Of a DNA stretch of 64,000 nt, positions 1 to 8,799 are shown one piece after another. Under the pieces are notes generated by a model. The model searched no databases, was not told where the DNA came from, and was given only the letters and a program-made list of their open reading frames with translations. The position numbers and the translations under genes are program-made. This DNA is from Chryseobacterium mulctrae (GTDB taxonomy: Bacteria > Bacteroidota > Bacteroidia > Flavobacteriales > Weeksellaceae), in contig NZ_VAJL01000001.1 in NCBI RefSeq assembly GCF_006175945.1, forward strand, positions 1,612,001 through 1,676,000, read 5' to 3'. Every line of letters begins with the position of its first letter. Within the stretch, counting starts at the first letter, position 1.

Positions 1-1
1 T

Positions 2-154
2 GATGGCGGAAGAAGCCCTTACAGATTACACTTCAGAAGACCGTGTTTTATCTACTACCAAGCATATCCTGAAATGATTACAGGTTCTGTAATTTCAGAT
101 GCTATCGTTACGATGTGTAGTATGAATGTAATTGCGGGAGAATTAGACGCATAA
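2..154 (+). CDS. nuoD: NADH-quinone oxidoreductase subunit D, C-terminal end (partial)
   Basis: This is the last 50 codons of a gene that begins before the window. The reading frame that starts at base 2 gives SPYRLHFRRP followed by a segment ending in NVIAGELDA. That is the typical end of the 49-kDa/NuoD subunit of complex I, where the C-terminal arginine-rich segment lines the quinone pocket. It is followed by nuoE in the same direction, as expected for nuoD-nuoE order. Only the C-terminus is visible, so nothing can be said about the rest. Confidence 0.9.
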   Translation, partial: DGGRSPYRLHFRRPCFIYYQAYPEMITGSVISDAIVTMCSMNVIAGELDA

Positions 155-159
155 AAGAA

Positions 160-290
160 ATTATAGATTTTGGATTATAAATTTTAAATTAATCTAAACT
201 CTTTAAATATAAATTAATATCAAAATTGATAGGATTTTTAGAACTAAGATTTTCATCTAAAATCTAAAATCTAAAATCTAAAATCTTTAA
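160..290. repeat. Phrase-type imperfect inverted repeat (nuoD-nuoE spacer)
   Basis: The left arm (about 160-195) contains the words tagatttt and ggattata. The right arm (254-288) is four to five tandem copies of atctaaa. The reverse complement of the right arm is an array of gattttaga words, matching the left arm. The AT-rich middle, about 55 bases, holds no gene. It belongs to the family described under findings. Confidence 0.6.
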
Positions 291-292
291 AT

Positions 293-802
293 ATGAGCGA
301 AACAATAGCTTTTAAACCGGAAAGTTTACAGCAGGTACACAAAATCATGGCAAGATATCCTGAAGGAAGACAAAAGTCTGCCCTTCTTCCCGTTCTGCAT
401 TTAGCGCAGAAAGAATTTGGAGGATGGCTGGATGTTCCTGTAATGGATTATGTTGCTGAATTATTGAGTATTAAACCTATCGAAGTATACGAAGTAGCCA
501 CTTTTTATACCATGTTTAATATGAAGCCGGTGGGTAAATATGTTTTGGAAGTTTGCAGAACCGGACCTTGTATGGTTTGTGGAAGCGAAAAAATTCTTGA
601 CCATATCAGAACAAAATTGAACATAAAAGACGGACAAACTACTGAAGATGGAATGTTCACTTTAAAACCTGCTGAATGTCTTGGAGCTTGCGGATACGCA
701 CCAATGATGCAGTTAGGAAAATTTTATCACGAAAATTTAACGATAGAAAAAGTTGACGAAATCCTAGATCTTTGCAGAGAAGGACAAGTTGATTTGGGCT
801 AA
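293..802 (+). CDS. nuoE: NADH-quinone oxidoreductase subunit E
   Basis: The 169-aa thioredoxin-fold subunit of the NADH dehydrogenase module of complex I carries the N1a [2Fe-2S] cluster. The cluster ligands are visible as Cys88 and Cys93 in CRTGPCMVCG and Cys129 and Cys133 in ECLGACGYAP, the standard NuoE spacing. The length is normal for the family. It works with NuoF on the cytoplasmic arm. The ATG at 293 is preceded only by AT-rich sequence with no Shine-Dalgarno, as is usual in this phylum. It lies between the nuoD end and nuoF in one operon. Confidence 0.97.
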   Translation: MSETIAFKPESLQQVHKIMARYPEGRQKSALLPVLHLAQKEFGGWLDVPVMDYVAELLSIKPIEVYEVATFYTMFNMKPVGKYVLEVCRTGPCMVCGSEKILDHIRTKLNIKDGQTTEDGMFTLKPAECLGACGYAPMMQLGKFYHENLTIEKVDEILDLCREGQVDLG

Positions 803-805
803 TAG

Positions 806-840
806 AAATTTTAAAATCTAAATTTTAGATTTTAAATTAT
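806..840. repeat. Short phrase-type inverted repeat (nuoE-nuoF spacer)
   Basis: Directly after the nuoE stop, two arms built on aaatctaaa and tttagattt face each other with almost no loop. This is the smallest member of the phrase-type spacers in this operon. It could also act as a weak intercistronic hairpin. The remaining bases to the nuoF start (841-904) show no further structure. Confidence 0.5.
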
Positions 841-904
841 TCACTTAACGTTTAATACTAATTAATGCAAAAAGCCAAAAGCTGATTGCAATAAGCAAAT
901 AAAA

Positions 905-2260
905 ATGAGTAAAAAACTTTTACTTAAAGACGCACACGTAGAAGGAATACGCTACTTCGAAACTTACCGCAAACAAGGAGGTTACGGAGCAGCAGAAAAA
1001 GCCTTTAAAATGACACCCGAAGAAATCCTTGAAGAAGTAAAAGTTTCAGGTCTTCGTGGTCGTGGTGGTGCTGGTTTCCCAACAGGAATGAAGTGGAGCT
1101 TTCTGGCAAAACCGGAAGGCGTACCAAGACACTTGGTAGTGAATGCCGATGAATCTGAACCGGGAACTTTCAAAGACAGATATTTGATGGAATTCATTCC
1201 TCACCTTTTGATTGAGGGAATGTTGATTTCGTCGTTCGTTTTAGGTTCAAATGTTTCTTATATCTACATCCGTGGAGAATATTCTTGGATCCCTGATATT
1301 TTAGAAGAAGCAATTGAAGAAGCTAAAGCTGCAGGATTTTTAGGTAAAAATATCTTAGGAACAGGTTTCGATTGCGAAATTTATGTTCAAAGAGGTGGTG
1401 GAGCTTATATCTGTGGTGAAGAAACTGCTTTGCTAGAATCTCTTGAAGGTAAAAGAGGAAACCCAAGATTGAAACCACCTTTCCCGGCTGTAAAAGGACT
1501 TTGGGAAAGACCAACGGTTGTAAATAATGTTGAATCTATCGCAGCAATCGTTCCGATTATCGATATTACCGGTGCTGAATATGCAAAAATTGGTGTAGGT
1601 CGATCGACTGGTACAAAATTGATTTCTGCTTGCGGAAATATCAATAAACCCGGAGTTTACGAAATCGATATGACCATCACAGTTGAAGAATTTATTTATT
1701 CTGATGAATATTGTGGTGGAATTCCAAACGGGAAAAAGCTAAAGGCTTGTATTCCTGGAGGAAGTTCAGTTCCGATTGTTCCGGCAAACTTATTATTGAA
1801 AACGGTAAACGGTGAACCAAGATATATGAATTATGAATCTCTTGCTGATGGTGGTTTTGCTACCGGAACAATGATGGGTTCAGGAGGATTTATCGTTTTG
1901 GATGAAGACCAGTGTATCGTAGAACATACCATGACTTTGGCGAGATTTTATAATCACGAAAGTTGCGGACAATGTACTCCTTGTCGTGAAGGAACGGGAT
2001 GGATGTACAAAATTTTGAAAAAAATTGAGAAAGGAGAAGGAAAAATGGAAGACATCGATTTGCTTTGGGATATCCAGAGAAAAATTGAAGGAAACACAAT
2101 TTGTCCTTTAGGTGATGCGGCAGCTTGGCCTGTTGCAGCAGCGATCCGTCATTTCAGAGATGAATTCGAGTGGCATATTAAAAACCCAGAATTATCTCAG
2201 ACACAGAATTATGGTTTAGCTCATTATGCAGACCCTATTCCGGCTGCAGTTAGTAATTAA
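905..2260 (+). CDS. nuoF: NADH-quinone oxidoreductase subunit F (NADH/FMN-binding)
   Basis: The 451-aa catalytic subunit oxidises NADH with FMN and passes electrons to the N3 [4Fe-4S] cluster. GRGGAGFPTG, the Rossmann/NADH loop, lies at about residues 52-61. NADESEPGTFKDR, the FMN contact, follows. ERPTVVNNVES is also present. The N3 ligands are Cys354, Cys357 and Cys360 in CGQCTPCREG, plus Cys400 in NTICPLGD. Length and order are typical. It sits 102 bases after nuoE and is followed at only 15 bases by an unrelated barrel-like gene rather than directly by nuoG. Confidence 0.98.
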   Translation: MSKKLLLKDAHVEGIRYFETYRKQGGYGAAEKAFKMTPEEILEEVKVSGLRGRGGAGFPTGMKWSFLAKPEGVPRHLVVNADESEPGTFKDRYLMEFIPHLLIEGMLISSFVLGSNVSYIYIRGEYSWIPDILEEAIEEAKAAGFLGKNILGTGFDCEIYVQRGGGAYICGEETALLESLEGKRGNPRLKPPFPAVKGLWERPTVVNNVESIAAIVPIIDITGAEYAKIGVGRSTGTKLISACGNINKPGVYEIDMTITVEEFIYSDEYCGGIPNGKKLKACIPGGSSVPIVPANLLLKTVNGEPRYMNYESLADGGFATGTMMGSGGFIVLDEDQCIVEHTMTLARFYNHESCGQCTPCREGTGWMYKILKKIEKGEGKMEDIDLLWDIQRKIEGNTICPLGDAAAWPVAAAIRHFRDEFEWHIKNPELSQTQNYGLAHYADPIPAAVSN

Positions 2261-2275
2261 TCTGAATTTGGAATT

Positions 2276-3184
2276 ATGAAGAAGTTTATTGCTGTAGGAT
2301 TATTGTTATCCAATTTTGTTTTTGGACAGAAGACAGATTCGTTAATTATTAAAAAAAATGATGAAATGCCTTCCCTTCCTGAGTATAATACAATTTTGGA
2401 TACCACTAAAGGGATTGAGGTTAAAGCTACAAATAACATCTTTAAAAAAGGAGCAATGTTTGTCTTTTGGGGTTGGAACAGAGCTGGATTTAGTAATTCT
2501 GATATCAGATTTAAAGGAAATGGTTACGATTTTACATTAAATAATGTTGTAGCACATGACAGACCTTCAGAATTAAGTTGGGCATATATCGATCCGACAA
2601 GGCTTTCTATACCTCAATTTAATTTTAGATTGGCTTATTTTTTAAAGGACAATTTAGCTTTAGTTGTGGGAACAGATCACATGAAATATGTGATGGATCA
2701 AGATCAGACCGTTGGGTTTAAGGGAAATATTTCAGATCCTAAATATGCAGGAATGGTTCAAAATGGAGAAGTCAATTTAAAAGATGAGCAATTTCTAACT
2801 TTTGAGCATACAGACGGACTTAATTATGTAAATGCAGGTCTTGAGAAATATAAAAATCTATTAGACAAAAAGAATTTTGATATTTTTTGGGCTTATGGAG
2901 CCGGAGCTGGAGTATTATTTCCGAAATCTAATGTAAAACTATTCGGAAACGAAAGAAGTGACAGGTTTCACGTAGCAGGATTTGGGTTGGATGCAAGAAC
3001 CAACATCAATTTTGTTTTTTGGAATCATTGGATGGCAAGAGTTGAAGGTAAATTTGGCTACATCAATATGCCGGATATTAAAACAACTCTTAATAATAAA
3101 CCTGATAAAGCCAGTCAGGATTTTGTATTCTATCAGATTAATTTCGGGATTGGATATACATTTAATACAAGAAAATATAAATAA
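2276..3184 (+). CDS. Outer-membrane beta-barrel-like protein inside the nuo operon
   Basis: A 302-aa protein with a clean signal peptide (MKKFIAVGLLLSNFVFGQ, cleavage after about residue 18). It then has alternating aromatic strands such as WGWNRAGFSNSDIRF, FNFRLAYFL and FWAYGAGAGVLF. The end, INFGIGYTFNTRKYK, resembles a last beta strand plus a basic tail. This supports an exported, probably outer-membrane barrel; no enzymatic motif is seen. It lies 15 bases after nuoF and 22 before nuoG on the same strand, so it is almost certainly co-transcribed with complex I genes, although those act at the inner membrane. I do not recognise a named family and assign no function. Confidence 0.75.
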   Translation: MKKFIAVGLLLSNFVFGQKTDSLIIKKNDEMPSLPEYNTILDTTKGIEVKATNNIFKKGAMFVFWGWNRAGFSNSDIRFKGNGYDFTLNNVVAHDRPSELSWAYIDPTRLSIPQFNFRLAYFLKDNLALVVGTDHMKYVMDQDQTVGFKGNISDPKYAGMVQNGEVNLKDEQFLTFEHTDGLNYVNAGLEKYKNLLDKKNFDIFWAYGAGAGVLFPKSNVKLFGNERSDRFHVAGFGLDARTNINFVFWNHWMARVEGKFGYINMPDIKTTLNNKPDKASQDFVFYQINFGIGYTFNTRKYK

Positions 3185-3206
3185 AGCATTTGCTTAAAAT
3201 ATAATT

Positions 3207-4205
3207 ATGAGCGAAGAGGTTAAAAAATTCAAAATAACGATAGACGGACAAACTGCTGAAGTTTTGCCCGGGACTTCTATTTTGGAAGCTGCAAGACAAA
3301 TCGGTGGAAAATCTGTTCCTCCAGCAATGTGTTACTACAGCAAATTGGAAACCAGCGGTGGAAGATGTAGAACATGTTTGGTAGAAGTTTCTAAAGGTTC
3401 AGAAGCAGATCCGCGTCCTATGCCAAAATTGGTTGCAAGCTGCAGAACCAATGTGATGGACGGAATGGAAGTAAAAAACCTTTCTTCTGAAAAAGCTCAG
3501 GAAGGTAGAAAAGCAGTTACCGAATTCTTGTTGGTCAATCACCCATTAGATTGCCCGGTTTGTGATCAGGCAGGTGAATGTCACCTTCAGGATCTAGGTT
3601 ACGAGCACGGAAATCTTGAAACCAGAACAGAATTTGAAAGAAATACGTACGAAGCTGACGACTTAGGTCCACATATCAAATTGAATATGAACCGTTGTAT
3701 CTTATGTGCAAGATGCGTTTTGGCGGCAAATCAATTAACAGGTGAACGTGAGCACGGAATTCTTTTCAGAGGAGATCATGCGGAAATTTCTACGTATTTA
3801 AATAAAGCTTTAGATAATGACTTCATCGGAAACGTGATTGACGTTTGTCCGGTTGGAGCATTAACAGATAGAACAGCTCGTTTTGCAAGCAGAGTTTGGT
3901 TTACAAAGCCAATGAATGGTTCTTGCAAATGTGATAAGTGTTCTGGAAAAGCAACAGTTTACTTGAAAGGTGACGAAGTTGTAAGAGTAACTGCTAGAAA
4001 AGATCAGTGGGGAGAAGTTGAAGAATTTATCTGTGATACTTGTCGTTTCGAAAGAAAATCTCTTTCAGACTGGAACATCGAAGGACCAAGACATATCGAC
4101 AGACATTCAGTTATTTCATTAAACCATTACGAGAAACCTAAAGACGAATTGAGAGTTTTAGACAATCCTATGGCTAAAGAAATCAGCGAAAAAGACGAAA
4201 AATAA
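3207..4205 (+). CDS. nuoG: NADH-quinone oxidoreductase subunit G, short form (Fe-S domains only)
   Basis: The iron-sulfur relay subunit of complex I. Cluster-binding regions in order: the [2Fe-2S] ferredoxin part (CYYSKLETSGGRCRTC, then a further Cys in VASCRTN); the His/Cys [4Fe-4S] site (HPLDCPVCDQAGECHLQD); a [4Fe-4S] ferredoxin-like pair (MNRCILCARC and VIDVCPVGAL); and the start of a molybdopterin-type 4Fe-4S domain (CKCDKC and FICDTCRF). The protein stops at 332 aa. NuoG of E. coli and similar bacteria is roughly 900 aa, with a large molybdopterin-like domain that is absent here. Short forms are, to my knowledge, usual in flavobacteria, so this is probably not a truncation by mutation. 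Confidence 0.93.
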   Translation: MSEEVKKFKITIDGQTAEVLPGTSILEAARQIGGKSVPPAMCYYSKLETSGGRCRTCLVEVSKGSEADPRPMPKLVASCRTNVMDGMEVKNLSSEKAQEGRKAVTEFLLVNHPLDCPVCDQAGECHLQDLGYEHGNLETRTEFERNTYEADDLGPHIKLNMNRCILCARCVLAANQLTGEREHGILFRGDHAEISTYLNKALDNDFIGNVIDVCPVGALTDRTARFASRVWFTKPMNGSCKCDKCSGKATVYLKGDEVVRVTARKDQWGEVEEFICDTCRFERKSLSDWNIEGPRHIDRHSVISLNHYEKPKDELRVLDNPMAKEISEKDEK

Positions 4206-4207
4206 TT

Positions 4208-4284
4208 AATAAGATTTCAGATTTCAGACATTAGATAACAGACTTTTGTAATTCTAATTTCTAACTTCTAATTTCTAACATCTA
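4208..4284. repeat. Phrase-type imperfect inverted repeat (nuoG-nuoH spacer)
   Basis: The left arm (4212-4243) iterates agatttcag and acattagata. The right arm (4250-4284) iterates aatttctaac and ttctaattt. The reverse complement of the right arm is an array of ttagaaat and gttagaa words resembling the left arm. The arms together fill the whole 90-base gap between nuoG and nuoH. No coding potential is seen. Confidence 0.6.
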
Positions 4285-4295
4285 TAAAAATAAAA

Positions 4296-5360
4296 ATGGA
4301 TTTAATTACATTTAAATTAATACTTGTACTTGCACTTTTCCTGCTTTCATTAACGATTGCAGCCTACTCTACTTGGGCAGAAAGAAAAGTTGCAGCCATT
4401 ATGCAGGACAGAATCGGGCCAAATAGATCAGGACCTTTTGGTTTACTGCAGCCTCTTGCGGATGGTGGTAAATTTTTCTTTAAAGAAGACTTTACTCCTG
4501 CCAATGCAGAAAAGTTTCTTTTCGTATTGGGACCTGCATTGGTGATGTTTATTTCATTAATTACCGGAGCAGTTATTCCTTGGGGAAAAACATTGAACAT
4601 TGGAGATGTTTCTTATGATTTACAAGTTGCTAACATTGATGTTGGTGTACTTTTCATCATCGGAATGGCTTCTATCGGAGTTTACGGAATTATGATCGGA
4701 GGTTGGGCTTCCAACAACAAGTATTCATTATTAGGTGCTATCCGTGCTTCTTCCCAGATGATTTCTTACGAATTGGCGATGGGTCTTGCATTACTTTCTA
4801 TCATTATGATGACAGGAAGTTTAGATTTAAAAGTAATTACTGAAAACCAAACTGAAGGAAAACTTTGGGGAATTATCCCTATCGGTTCTGGGATGAACTG
4901 GAATATTTTTTACCAACCATTGGCATTCTTAATTTTCTTTGTGGCAGCTTTGGCAGAAACCAACCGTCACCCCTTCGATTTACCGGAATGTGAATCTGAA
5001 TTGGTAACTGGTTATACTACCGAATATTCTTCAATGAAATTAGGTTTATACATGTTTGGTGAATATGTGAATATGTTTATTTCTAATGCTTTCATGGTAG
5101 TACTTTTCTTCGGGGGGTACAACTATCCGGGAATTGACTGGGTTACAGAAAACTGGGGAGAAAATGTAGCAGGTATTTTAAGTATCGTAGCATTTTTAAC
5201 GAAAACGGTAATCGGAATTTTGATCTTTATGTGGATCAGATGGACGCTTCCAAGATTCAGATACGATCAGTTGATGCACTTAGGATGGAAAACTTTAATT
5301 CCATTGGCATTAGTAAACCTTATGATTACAGGAGCTGTGATTTTAGCTTTTGGAAATTAA
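4296..5360 (+). CDS. nuoH: NADH-quinone oxidoreductase subunit H
   Basis: A 354-aa polytopic inner-membrane subunit at the quinone entry site, linking the hydrophilic and membrane arms. Family hallmarks are visible: AERKVAAIMQDRIGPNR near residue 28, ADGGKFFFKED near 58, and the quinone-loop block ETNRHPFDLPECESELVTGY around 220-240. About eight hydrophobic helices are evident. Length is typical. It starts after a phrase-type spacer and is followed by a second one before nuoI, unlike the tightly packed nuoI-nuoM part of the operon. Confidence 0.97.
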   Translation: MDLITFKLILVLALFLLSLTIAAYSTWAERKVAAIMQDRIGPNRSGPFGLLQPLADGGKFFFKEDFTPANAEKFLFVLGPALVMFISLITGAVIPWGKTLNIGDVSYDLQVANIDVGVLFIIGMASIGVYGIMIGGWASNNKYSLLGAIRASSQMISYELAMGLALLSIIMMTGSLDLKVITENQTEGKLWGIIPIGSGMNWNIFYQPLAFLIFFVAALAETNRHPFDLPECESELVTGYTTEYSSMKLGLYMFGEYVNMFISNAFMVVLFFGGYNYPGIDWVTENWGENVAGILSIVAFLTKTVIGILIFMWIRWTLPRFRYDQLMHLGWKTLIPLALVNLMITGAVILAFGN

Positions 5361-5365
5361 AAAAA

Positions 5366-5482
5366 TTGTCCGAAGTCAGATGATGGAAGTCAGAAGATTT
5401 GATTCGGAAACAATTTAAAATTGAAAATAAAATATACATACAGTTTGAAACATCGGACATCCAGCTTCCGACATCAGACCAA
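5366..5482. repeat. Phrase-type imperfect inverted repeat (nuoH-nuoI spacer)
   Basis: The left arm (5368-5400) contains gtccgaagtcagatgatgg and aagtcagaag. The right arm (5451-5480) contains catcggacatccagcttcc and gacatcagac. The reverse complement of the right arm, made of gatgtcgg and aagctggatg words, matches the left arm. The loop is about 50 AT-rich bases. The reading frame of nuoI is open through part of this element but is not likely to be translated there. Confidence 0.65.
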
Positions 5483-5494
5483 AAAAATATAAAA

Positions 5495-6052
5495 ATGAAA
5501 TTAACCAACAGATCAAAAGTTGTTTCAAATAAAGAGATGACCTTTTCTGAGAAAATCTACTTACCGGCGATTTTCAAAGGAATGGGGATTACTTTTAAGC
5601 ATGCTGTGAGAACCGTTGTAAAACGTGCTCCCAATGTTTATTCTTATCCGGAAGTACAAAAGCCTAGAGCTGATATCTGGAGAGGTCAACATGTTTTGAA
5701 AAGAGATGAAGAAGGCAGAGAAAGATGTACAGCTTGTGGATTGTGCGCAGTAGCATGTCCTGCAGAAGCGATTACAATGACCGCTGCAGAAAGAACCAGA
5801 GAAGAAAAAGATCTTTACAGAGAAGAAAAATATGCATCAGTATATGAAATCAATATGCTAAGATGTATTTTTTGCGGTATGTGTGAAGAAGCTTGTCCGA
5901 AATCTGCAATTTATCTTACAGACAGATTGGTTGATGTTGAGACCAACAGAGGATCTTTCATTTACGGTAAAGATAAATTAGTTGAAAAAATAAATGAAAG
6001 GATTGATATCACAGAAAGACAATCCGAGAAACAAAAAAATGCGGTAAAATAA
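5495..6052 (+). CDS. nuoI: NADH-quinone oxidoreductase subunit I
   Basis: A 185-aa protein with two ferredoxin-type [4Fe-4S] motifs, CTACGLCAVACP and CIFCGMCEEACP, carrying clusters N6a and N6b that deliver electrons toward N2 and quinone. I start it at the ATG at 5495 (MKLTNRSKVV). The frame is open 32 codons further upstream, but that part translates the phrase-type spacer and is absent from the family. Its stop overlaps the nuoJ start by one base, so translation is probably coupled. Confidence 0.95.
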   Translation: MKLTNRSKVVSNKEMTFSEKIYLPAIFKGMGITFKHAVRTVVKRAPNVYSYPEVQKPRADIWRGQHVLKRDEEGRERCTACGLCAVACPAEAITMTAAERTREEKDLYREEKYASVYEINMLRCIFCGMCEEACPKSAIYLTDRLVDVETNRGSFIYGKDKLVEKINERIDITERQSEKQKNAVK

Positions 6053-6549
6053 TGGATCAGTTTTTATTTTTCTTGGTGGCGTTTTTAGCAGTGTCAAGTG
6101 CGGTTTACTTCGTGTTTGCAAAAAATCCTTTATATGCTATTTTGTCATTAATTGTTACAATGTTTTCTATTGCGGGTATGTATATTCTTCTGAATGCACA
6201 ATTCCTTGCCATCATCCAGATCATCGTTTACGCAGGTGCTATCATGGTACTTTTCCTTTATATCTTAATGATGCTTAACCTTAATAAGCAAGACGAAAGT
6301 AAGAAGAACAATACTTTAAAGTTTGTTGGAGTTTTTACAGCAGGTCTTCTTTTAATTGGTGTTTTAGGGGTTTTCAGAGGAGTACAGGATAATCATGTAG
6401 TGGTTGAGAACGTAGATAAAGGTGTAGGTCTTACAAAGAATCTGGGAAGACTTTTATTTAATGAATATGTTTTACCGTTTGAGCTTGCTTCCATCCTGAT
6501 TTTGGCAGGTATTGTAGGTGCGGTACTAATCGGTAAAAAAGATTTATAA
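6052..6549 (+). CDS. nuoJ: NADH-quinone oxidoreductase subunit J
   Basis: A 165-aa membrane subunit (ND6 type) with five hydrophobic helices. It starts MDQFLFFLVAF. The conserved block IVYAGAIMVLFLYILMML around residue 58-75 holds the pi-bulge helix region of ND6/NuoJ. It begins within the last base of nuoI and ends four bases before nuoK, in the compact part of the operon. Length is typical. Confidence 0.95.
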   Translation: MDQFLFFLVAFLAVSSAVYFVFAKNPLYAILSLIVTMFSIAGMYILLNAQFLAIIQIIVYAGAIMVLFLYILMMLNLNKQDESKKNNTLKFVGVFTAGLLLIGVLGVFRGVQDNHVVVENVDKGVGLTKNLGRLLFNEYVLPFELASILILAGIVGAVLIGKKDL

Positions 6550-6553
6550 AATT

Positions 6554-6883
6554 ATGGGAGAAGTAAATACATTTATGCAAAGCATCCCTCTGGAATATTT
6601 CATTACTCTTTGTTCAGTTTTGTTCTGTCTTGGAGTTTGTGGAGTATTGCTTAGAAAAAATGCGATTGTAATTTTAGGTTGTGTAGAGCTTATGCTTAAT
6701 TCTGTAAACCTTTTATTGGCTGCATTTGCGGCATACAACGGGAACAGCGACGGACAGCTTTTGGTATTCTTCATCATGGTAGTTGCAGCAGCCGAAGTAG
6801 CGGTTGGTTTGGCAATTATTGCGATGTTATATAGAAACACCCGTTCTGTAGATGTAGGTATATTTAATAAATTAAAAGGATAA
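6554..6883 (+). CDS. nuoK: NADH-quinone oxidoreductase subunit K
   Basis: A 109-aa subunit of the ND4L/NuoK type with three membrane helices. The two conserved buried acids are visible in CVELMLNSVNLLL (Glu in helix 2) and in VVAAAEVAVGLAIIAML (Glu in helix 3), which belong to the first proton channel. It starts four bases after nuoJ and ends two bases before nuoL. Length is typical. Confidence 0.96.
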   Translation: MGEVNTFMQSIPLEYFITLCSVLFCLGVCGVLLRKNAIVILGCVELMLNSVNLLLAAFAAYNGNSDGQLLVFFIMVVAAAEVAVGLAIIAMLYRNTRSVDVGIFNKLKG

Positions 6884-6885
6884 GA

Positions 6886-8799
6886 ATGGAGAATTTAATA
6901 TATGCAATAGTACTTTTACCACTTATAGGCTTTCTTATCAACGGACTTTTCGGAAAAAATCTTCCTAAGATTATAGTCGGAAGTTTGGCAACAGCTGCAG
7001 TTTTTGCATCTTTTTGTATTGCGGTAAGCTTATTTTTAAAATTTGACTCTGAAAGTCCGGCGGTTGTCGTTAAGGCTTTCGAATGGTTCAGAGTAAACGG
7101 AATTCAAATCAACTTCGGTTTCCAGATTGATCAGCTTTCATTAATGATGGTGATGATTATTACAGGAATCGGATCTTTAATTCACTTGTATTCTATCGGA
7201 TACATGAGCCACGATAAAGGTTTCTATAAGTTTTTTACTTATTTAAATCTTTTCATCTTCTCGATGTTACTTTTGGTAATGGGAAGCAACTACATGATCT
7301 TATTCATCGGTTGGGAAGGTGTAGGTCTGTGTTCTTATCTATTGATCGGATTCTGGTATACCAACGAAGAATACGGTAAAGCAGCAAGAAAAGCTTTCAT
7401 CATGAATAGAATTGGTGACCTTGGTTTATTGATCGGTATTTTCATGATTGCGTCTCAGACCAACTCTGTAGATTATATTTCAGTAGCACAAAATGCTTCT
7501 AAATTTGAATTAGACGGAACCATCATCATCTTTATCACAGCCAGTTTATTTATCGGTGCTGTTGGTAAATCTGCTCAGGTTCCTTTATATACTTGGTTAC
7601 CCGATGCGATGGCAGGTCCAACTCCTGTTTCTGCATTGATTCACGCAGCAACGATGGTTACTGCAGGTATCTATTTGGTGGTAAGATCAAACTTCTTATT
7701 CACTTTAGCTCCAACCGTTCAGGGCGGAATTTTATTAATAGGATTCTTAACTGCCGCTTTGGCTGGTTTCTACGCACTGCGTCAGAACGATATCAAAAAA
7801 GTTTTGGCATATTCTACAGTTTCACAGCTTGGTTTTATGTTTATCGCTTTAGGTTTGGGAGCTTATTCTACAGCAATGTTCCACGTAATGACACACGCTT
7901 TCTTCAAGGCATTGTTATTCTTGGGAGCAGGTTCTGTAATCCACGCAATGAGCAACGAACAGGATATGCGTTTTATGGGAGGTTTAAAAAAATACATTCC
8001 AATCACGCACATCACTTTCCTGATCGGAACATTGGCGATCTCAGGTTTCCCTTTACTTTCAGGGATGATCTCTAAAGACGAAATTTTGGTTGCAGCATTT
8101 GCTAAAAACCCTATTTACTGGGTAATGTTATTTATTTTAGCAGCAACAACCGCAGCATATATGTTCAGACTGTATTACTTGACTTTCCACGGAGAGTTCA
8201 GAGGTACAGAAGAACAGAAACATCATTTACACGAAAGCCCGATGAACATGACGTTACCGTTGATCGTTCTGGCAATTCTTTCAGTACTTGGAGGTTTTAT
8301 TAATTTACCACACTTTATCGGTCACGGTCATTATGCTAAATTAATGGAATGGCTAAAACCGGTATTGACTCCAGAAAGCTTTAAGCAAATGGAAATGACT
8401 CTTTCAGGAGTTGATTTCAATACAGAAATGATTCTTTTGGGAGCAACCATCTTAATGTTCTTTACGGTTTGGTTCATTGTGAAAAACATGTATGTGAACA
8501 AAAAGAAAATGGCTCTTGCCGAAGAAGAATATACAGGCTGGGAAAAACTTTCTGCTAAAAAGTTATATGTTGATGAGCTTTACAATGCATTAATTGTAAA
8601 AACTTTCGAAGGACTTGGACGTGGCGGAAAAATGTTTGACAAAGGCGTTTTAGACCGTTTTGTAGACTACATAGGTGAAGGTGCTGAAGACAGCGGAAAA
8701 TCTATGAAGCGTATTCAAAACGGAAATGTTGAGAACTATGTTCTTATCATGACTTTGGCTGTGGGAATTATACTGATTGTTAACTTTATATTACAATAA
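6886..8799 (+). CDS. nuoL: NADH-quinone oxidoreductase subunit L (proton-pumping antiporter-like)
   Basis: The 637-aa antiporter-like subunit (ND5). Conserved blocks include FIGWEGVGLCSYLLIGFW around residue 140, KSAQVPLYTWLPDAMAGPT around 228, PVSALIHAATMVTAG directly after, and FFKALLFLGAGSVIHA near 340. The C-terminal part has the long lateral helix and a final membrane anchor. The stop codon overlaps the nuoM start by one base, pointing to coupled translation. Confidence 0.97.
   Translation: MENLIYAIVLLPLIGFLINGLFGKNLPKIIVGSLATAAVFASFCIAVSLFLKFDSESPAVVVKAFEWFRVNGIQINFGFQIDQLSLMMVMIITGIGSLIHLYSIGYMSHDKGFYKFFTYLNLFIFSMLLLVMGSNYMILFIGWEGVGLCSYLLIGFWYTNEEYGKAARKAFIMNRIGDLGLLIGIFMIASQTNSVDYISVAQNASKFELDGTIIIFITASLFIGAVGKSAQVPLYTWLPDAMAGPTPVSALIHAATMVTAGIYLVVRSNFLFTLAPTVQGGILLIGFLTAALAGFYALRQNDIKKVLAYSTVSQLGFMFIALGLGAYSTAMFHVMTHAFFKALLFLGAGSVIHAMSNEQDMRFMGGLKKYIPITHITFLIGTLAISGFPLLSGMISKDEILVAAFAKNPIYWVMLFILAATTAAYMFRLYYLTFHGEFRGTEEQKHHLHESPMNMTLPLIVLAILSVLGGFINLPHFIGHGHYAKLMEWLKPVLTPESFKQMEMTLSGVDFNTEMILLGATILMFFTVWFIVKNMYVNKKKMALAEEEYTGWEKLSAKKLYVDELYNALIVKTFEGLGRGGKMFDKGVLDRFVDYIGEGAEDSGKSMKRIQNGNVENYVLIMTLAVGIILIVNFILQ

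Noticed and set aside
254-288. Tandem 7-base repeats considered as a CRISPR or simple microsatellite
   Set aside because: The unit is too short for CRISPR and there are no spacers. It pairs with an upstream arm, so it is explained as part of the phrase-type inverted repeat.
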